This document shows, piece after piece, positions 6,202 through 7,675 of a stretch of DNA of 7,675 bases (position 1 is its first letter; every line of letters starts with the position of its first letter). Made by a program: the position numbers and the translations under genes. The stretch lies in the NCBI GenBank assembly GCA_002400675.1, contig NVQY01000058.1:5152-12826 (forward strand), given 5' to 3'. The notes beneath the pieces were generated by a model, which was not told the DNA's origin, did no database searches, and saw only the letters and a list, made by a program, of their open reading frames with translations. The DNA is from Paracoccaceae bacterium. GTDB lineage: Bacteria; Pseudomonadota; Alphaproteobacteria; Rhodobacterales; Rhodobacteraceae.

Positions 6202-7281
6202 ATGGGCAGAATTGCGGAAATTGATCCCGGGCGGCGGCGTGGGCGGGGGGCGTGCGGCAATATCTCGGGTCGCTTTGACCTTGAACGGCGCGAAGAATGC
6301 GATGGTTGGGACATCCCCGAAGAGCGCCCGGCGTTTCGTACAGAGGTGTGCGCAGAACAGGTGCGTAGCCTGATCAGCTATAACCGCTCGCCGGATCTGC
6401 CGTTTGACCGTTCGATCAACCCCTATCGAGGCTGCGAACATGGCTGTGTCTATTGCTTTGCGCGACCATCCCACGCCTATCTTGGTCTGTCGCCGGGGTT
6501 GGATTTTGAAACCCGTCTGGTGGCGCGCCCCAACGCGGCTGAGGTTCTGGCGGGTGAGTTGCGCAAACCGCGCTATCGCGTCGCCCCGATTGCCATTGGC
6601 ACCAACACCGACCCGTATCAGCCGGTGGAAAAGACATGGGGTGTCACGCGCGCCTGTTTGCAGGTTCTGGCCGCGTTCAATCACCCGGTTGTAATCGTCA
6701 CCAAGGGGGCGCTGATCGAACGGGATCTGGACATTCTGGCACCGATGGCCGCCAAAGGGCTGGTGCGGGTGGGCATATCGCTGACCACGCTTGATCCCGG
6801 TCTGTCGCGGCGGATGGAGCCGCGTGCGCCGGCCCCTGCGCGACGATTGGCGATGATCCGACGGTTGACCGATACCGGGGTGCCGGTGCGGCTGATGGCC
6901 TCGCCGATTGTGCCGGGGTTGACCGATCACGAGGTCGAGGCGCTGTTGCAGGCCGGGCATGACGCGGGCGCGGATGCGGCGAGTTGGATCATGCTGCGAT
7001 TGCCGCGCGAGGTGTCGCAAATCTGGCAGGCCTGGCTGGCCGAACACGAACCAGGACGGGCGGCGCGGGTGATGGCGCGGTTGCGCGAAATGCATGGCGG
7101 CAAGGATTACGATGCGCGCTGGGGGCAACGGATGCGCGGGCAGGGACCGTATACCGACATGGTGGCCACAAGGTTCAGGGCGGCGGCGCGGCGGCTGGGG
7201 TTGGATCGCGCGACGGCTCCGTTGCGCTGTGATTTGTTTGCGCCGCCGCAAAAGTCAGGCGATCAGCTCTCGTTATTCTAG
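6202..7281 (+). CDS. PA0069-family radical SAM protein (SplB-like)
   Basis: This 359-residue protein belongs to the PA0069 branch of radical SAM enzymes, grouped with spore photoproduct lyase (SplB) as 'DNA repair photolyase'; its true reaction is unknown. The family opening GRRRGRGACGNISGRF is at 10-25. SFDRSINPYRGCEHGCVYC-type sequence (68-85) holds the iron-sulfur ligands Cys78, Cys82 and Cys85 in the CX3CX2C spacing, followed by FARPSHAYLGLSPGLDFE. SAM-domain strands continue through APIAIGTNTDPYQP (128-141), VVIVTKGALIERDLD (163-177), VRVGISLTTLDP (188-199) and LMASPIVPGLTD (231-242). The protein ends in QLSLF (355-359), the consensus beta-clamp-binding pentapeptide. The ATG at 6202 fits the family N-terminus but has only a weak GACGG in place of a ribosome site. 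It diverges from the corrinoid gene and precedes a methyltransferase gene by 41 bp. Confidence 0.95.
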   Translation: MGRIAEIDPGRRRGRGACGNISGRFDLERREECDGWDIPEERPAFRTEVCAEQVRSLISYNRSPDLPFDRSINPYRGCEHGCVYCFARPSHAYLGLSPGLDFETRLVARPNAAEVLAGELRKPRYRVAPIAIGTNTDPYQPVEKTWGVTRACLQVLAAFNHPVVIVTKGALIERDLDILAPMAAKGLVRVGISLTTLDPGLSRRMEPRAPAPARRLAMIRRLTDTGVPVRLMASPIVPGLTDHEVEALLQAGHDAGADAASWIMLRLPREVSQIWQAWLAEHEPGRAARVMARLREMHGGKDYDARWGQRMRGQGPYTDMVATRFRAAARRLGLDRATAPLRCDLFAPPQKSGDQLSLF

Positions 7282-7322
7282 GCCGCGCTGCTTATGCTGC
7301 CGGGGAAACGAAAGGAAAAGAC

Positions 7323-7675
7323 ATGTGGGATAAACGTTATAGCGCGCCGGGGTTCTTGTTTGGCACCGAACCGGCGCAGTTTCTGACGCGCGAGGCCGGG
7401 CTGATGCCGGCGGGGTCGGATGTGTTGTGTGTGGCTGACGGCGAGGGGCGCAATTCGACCTATCTGGCCGGGTTGGGCCATAAGGTGACGGCGTTTGACC
7501 CGTCGCCGGTGGCGCTGGAAAAGGCGCGCGGGCTGGCGGGCGAAAAGGGCGTCGAGATTGATTTTAACCTGTCCGGGGTCGATGACTGGGACTGGAGCAA
7601 GACGCATGATGTGGTGGTTGCGGTGTTTGTGCAGTTCGCGCCACCTGCGCTGCGTGATCAGATGTTCAAATGGAT
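7323..7675 (+). CDS. Class I SAM-dependent methyltransferase, N-terminal part
   Basis: The gene runs off the window end; 117 residues are visible and no stop is met. The start ATG at 7323 has AAAGGA six bases upstream. The opening MWDKRYSAPGFLFGTEPAQFL resembles tellurite-resistance (TehB-like) and thiopurine-type small methyltransferases. SAM-binding motif I is VLCVADGEGRNSTYLAGLG (34-52), with Asp39, Glu41 and Arg43 in the DxExR form. Asp59 in TAFDPSP is the likely ribose-binding acidic residue. VVVAVFVQFAPPALRDQMF (97-115) covers motif IV and the following helix. The substrate cannot be predicted. It lies 41 bp after the radical SAM gene in the same direction with no clear terminator between, so the two may be co-transcribed. 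Confidence 0.9.
   Translation, partial: MWDKRYSAPGFLFGTEPAQFLTREAGLMPAGSDVLCVADGEGRNSTYLAGLGHKVTAFDPSPVALEKARGLAGEKGVEIDFNLSGVDDWDWSKTHDVVVAVFVQFAPPALRDQMFKW

Noticed and set aside
6097..7251. Long minus-strand open frame opposite the radical SAM gene
   Set aside because: Same reason: it mirrors a well-conserved gene, and its composition is that of an antisense shadow.

Overview
The window looks like ordinary chromosome of a GC-rich alphaproteobacterium of the Rhodobacteraceae (Roseobacter group). The reasons are the purM-purN-rnd order, the protein style, and a G/C-tract repeat ending in a GGGATATTT-type tail between two convergent genes. I recognise that repeat from memory of such genomes and did not search for it. 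No phage, transposon, CRISPR array or integration site is visible.

Left part (1-3411): the 3' end of a VOC/glyoxalase-fold gene; a minus-strand tRNA with anticodon CAT, whose body fits the lysidine-type tRNA-Ile2 better than tRNA-Met, and which has a clear promoter; then purM and purN overlapping by 4 bp (steps 5 and 3 of purine synthesis); then rnd (ribonuclease D) behind its own candidate promoter. A small hairpin sits between rnd and a convergent lipoprotein gene.

Middle part (3412-4577): a small lipoprotein gene of unknown function (minus) diverges from a SufE-family gene (plus). The space between them holds a perfect tandem 11-bp repeat and a bulged hairpin just before the sufE ribosome binding site. 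sufE ends at the G/C-tract hairpin repeat shared with the convergent DUF1638 gene.

Right part (4578-7675): a minus-strand pair encodes a cobalamin-binding corrinoid protein and a DUF1638 protein. The two lie in the same reading frame, separated by one TGA and one sense codon, and DUF1638 has no ATG or GTG start. Diverging from this pair is a PA0069-family radical SAM gene (SplB-like, 'DNA repair photolyase' group) whose protein ends in QLSLF, the consensus beta-clamp-binding pentapeptide. The shared upstream region carries three copies of a TTGCGACA-like site and a good sigma70-type promoter. A class I SAM-dependent methyltransferase gene follows and runs off the window end.

Most genes are housekeeping. 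The most interesting points are the corrinoid/DUF1638 junction and its likely link to corrinoid methyl transfer, the divergent TTGCGACA operator, and the clamp motif on the radical SAM protein.
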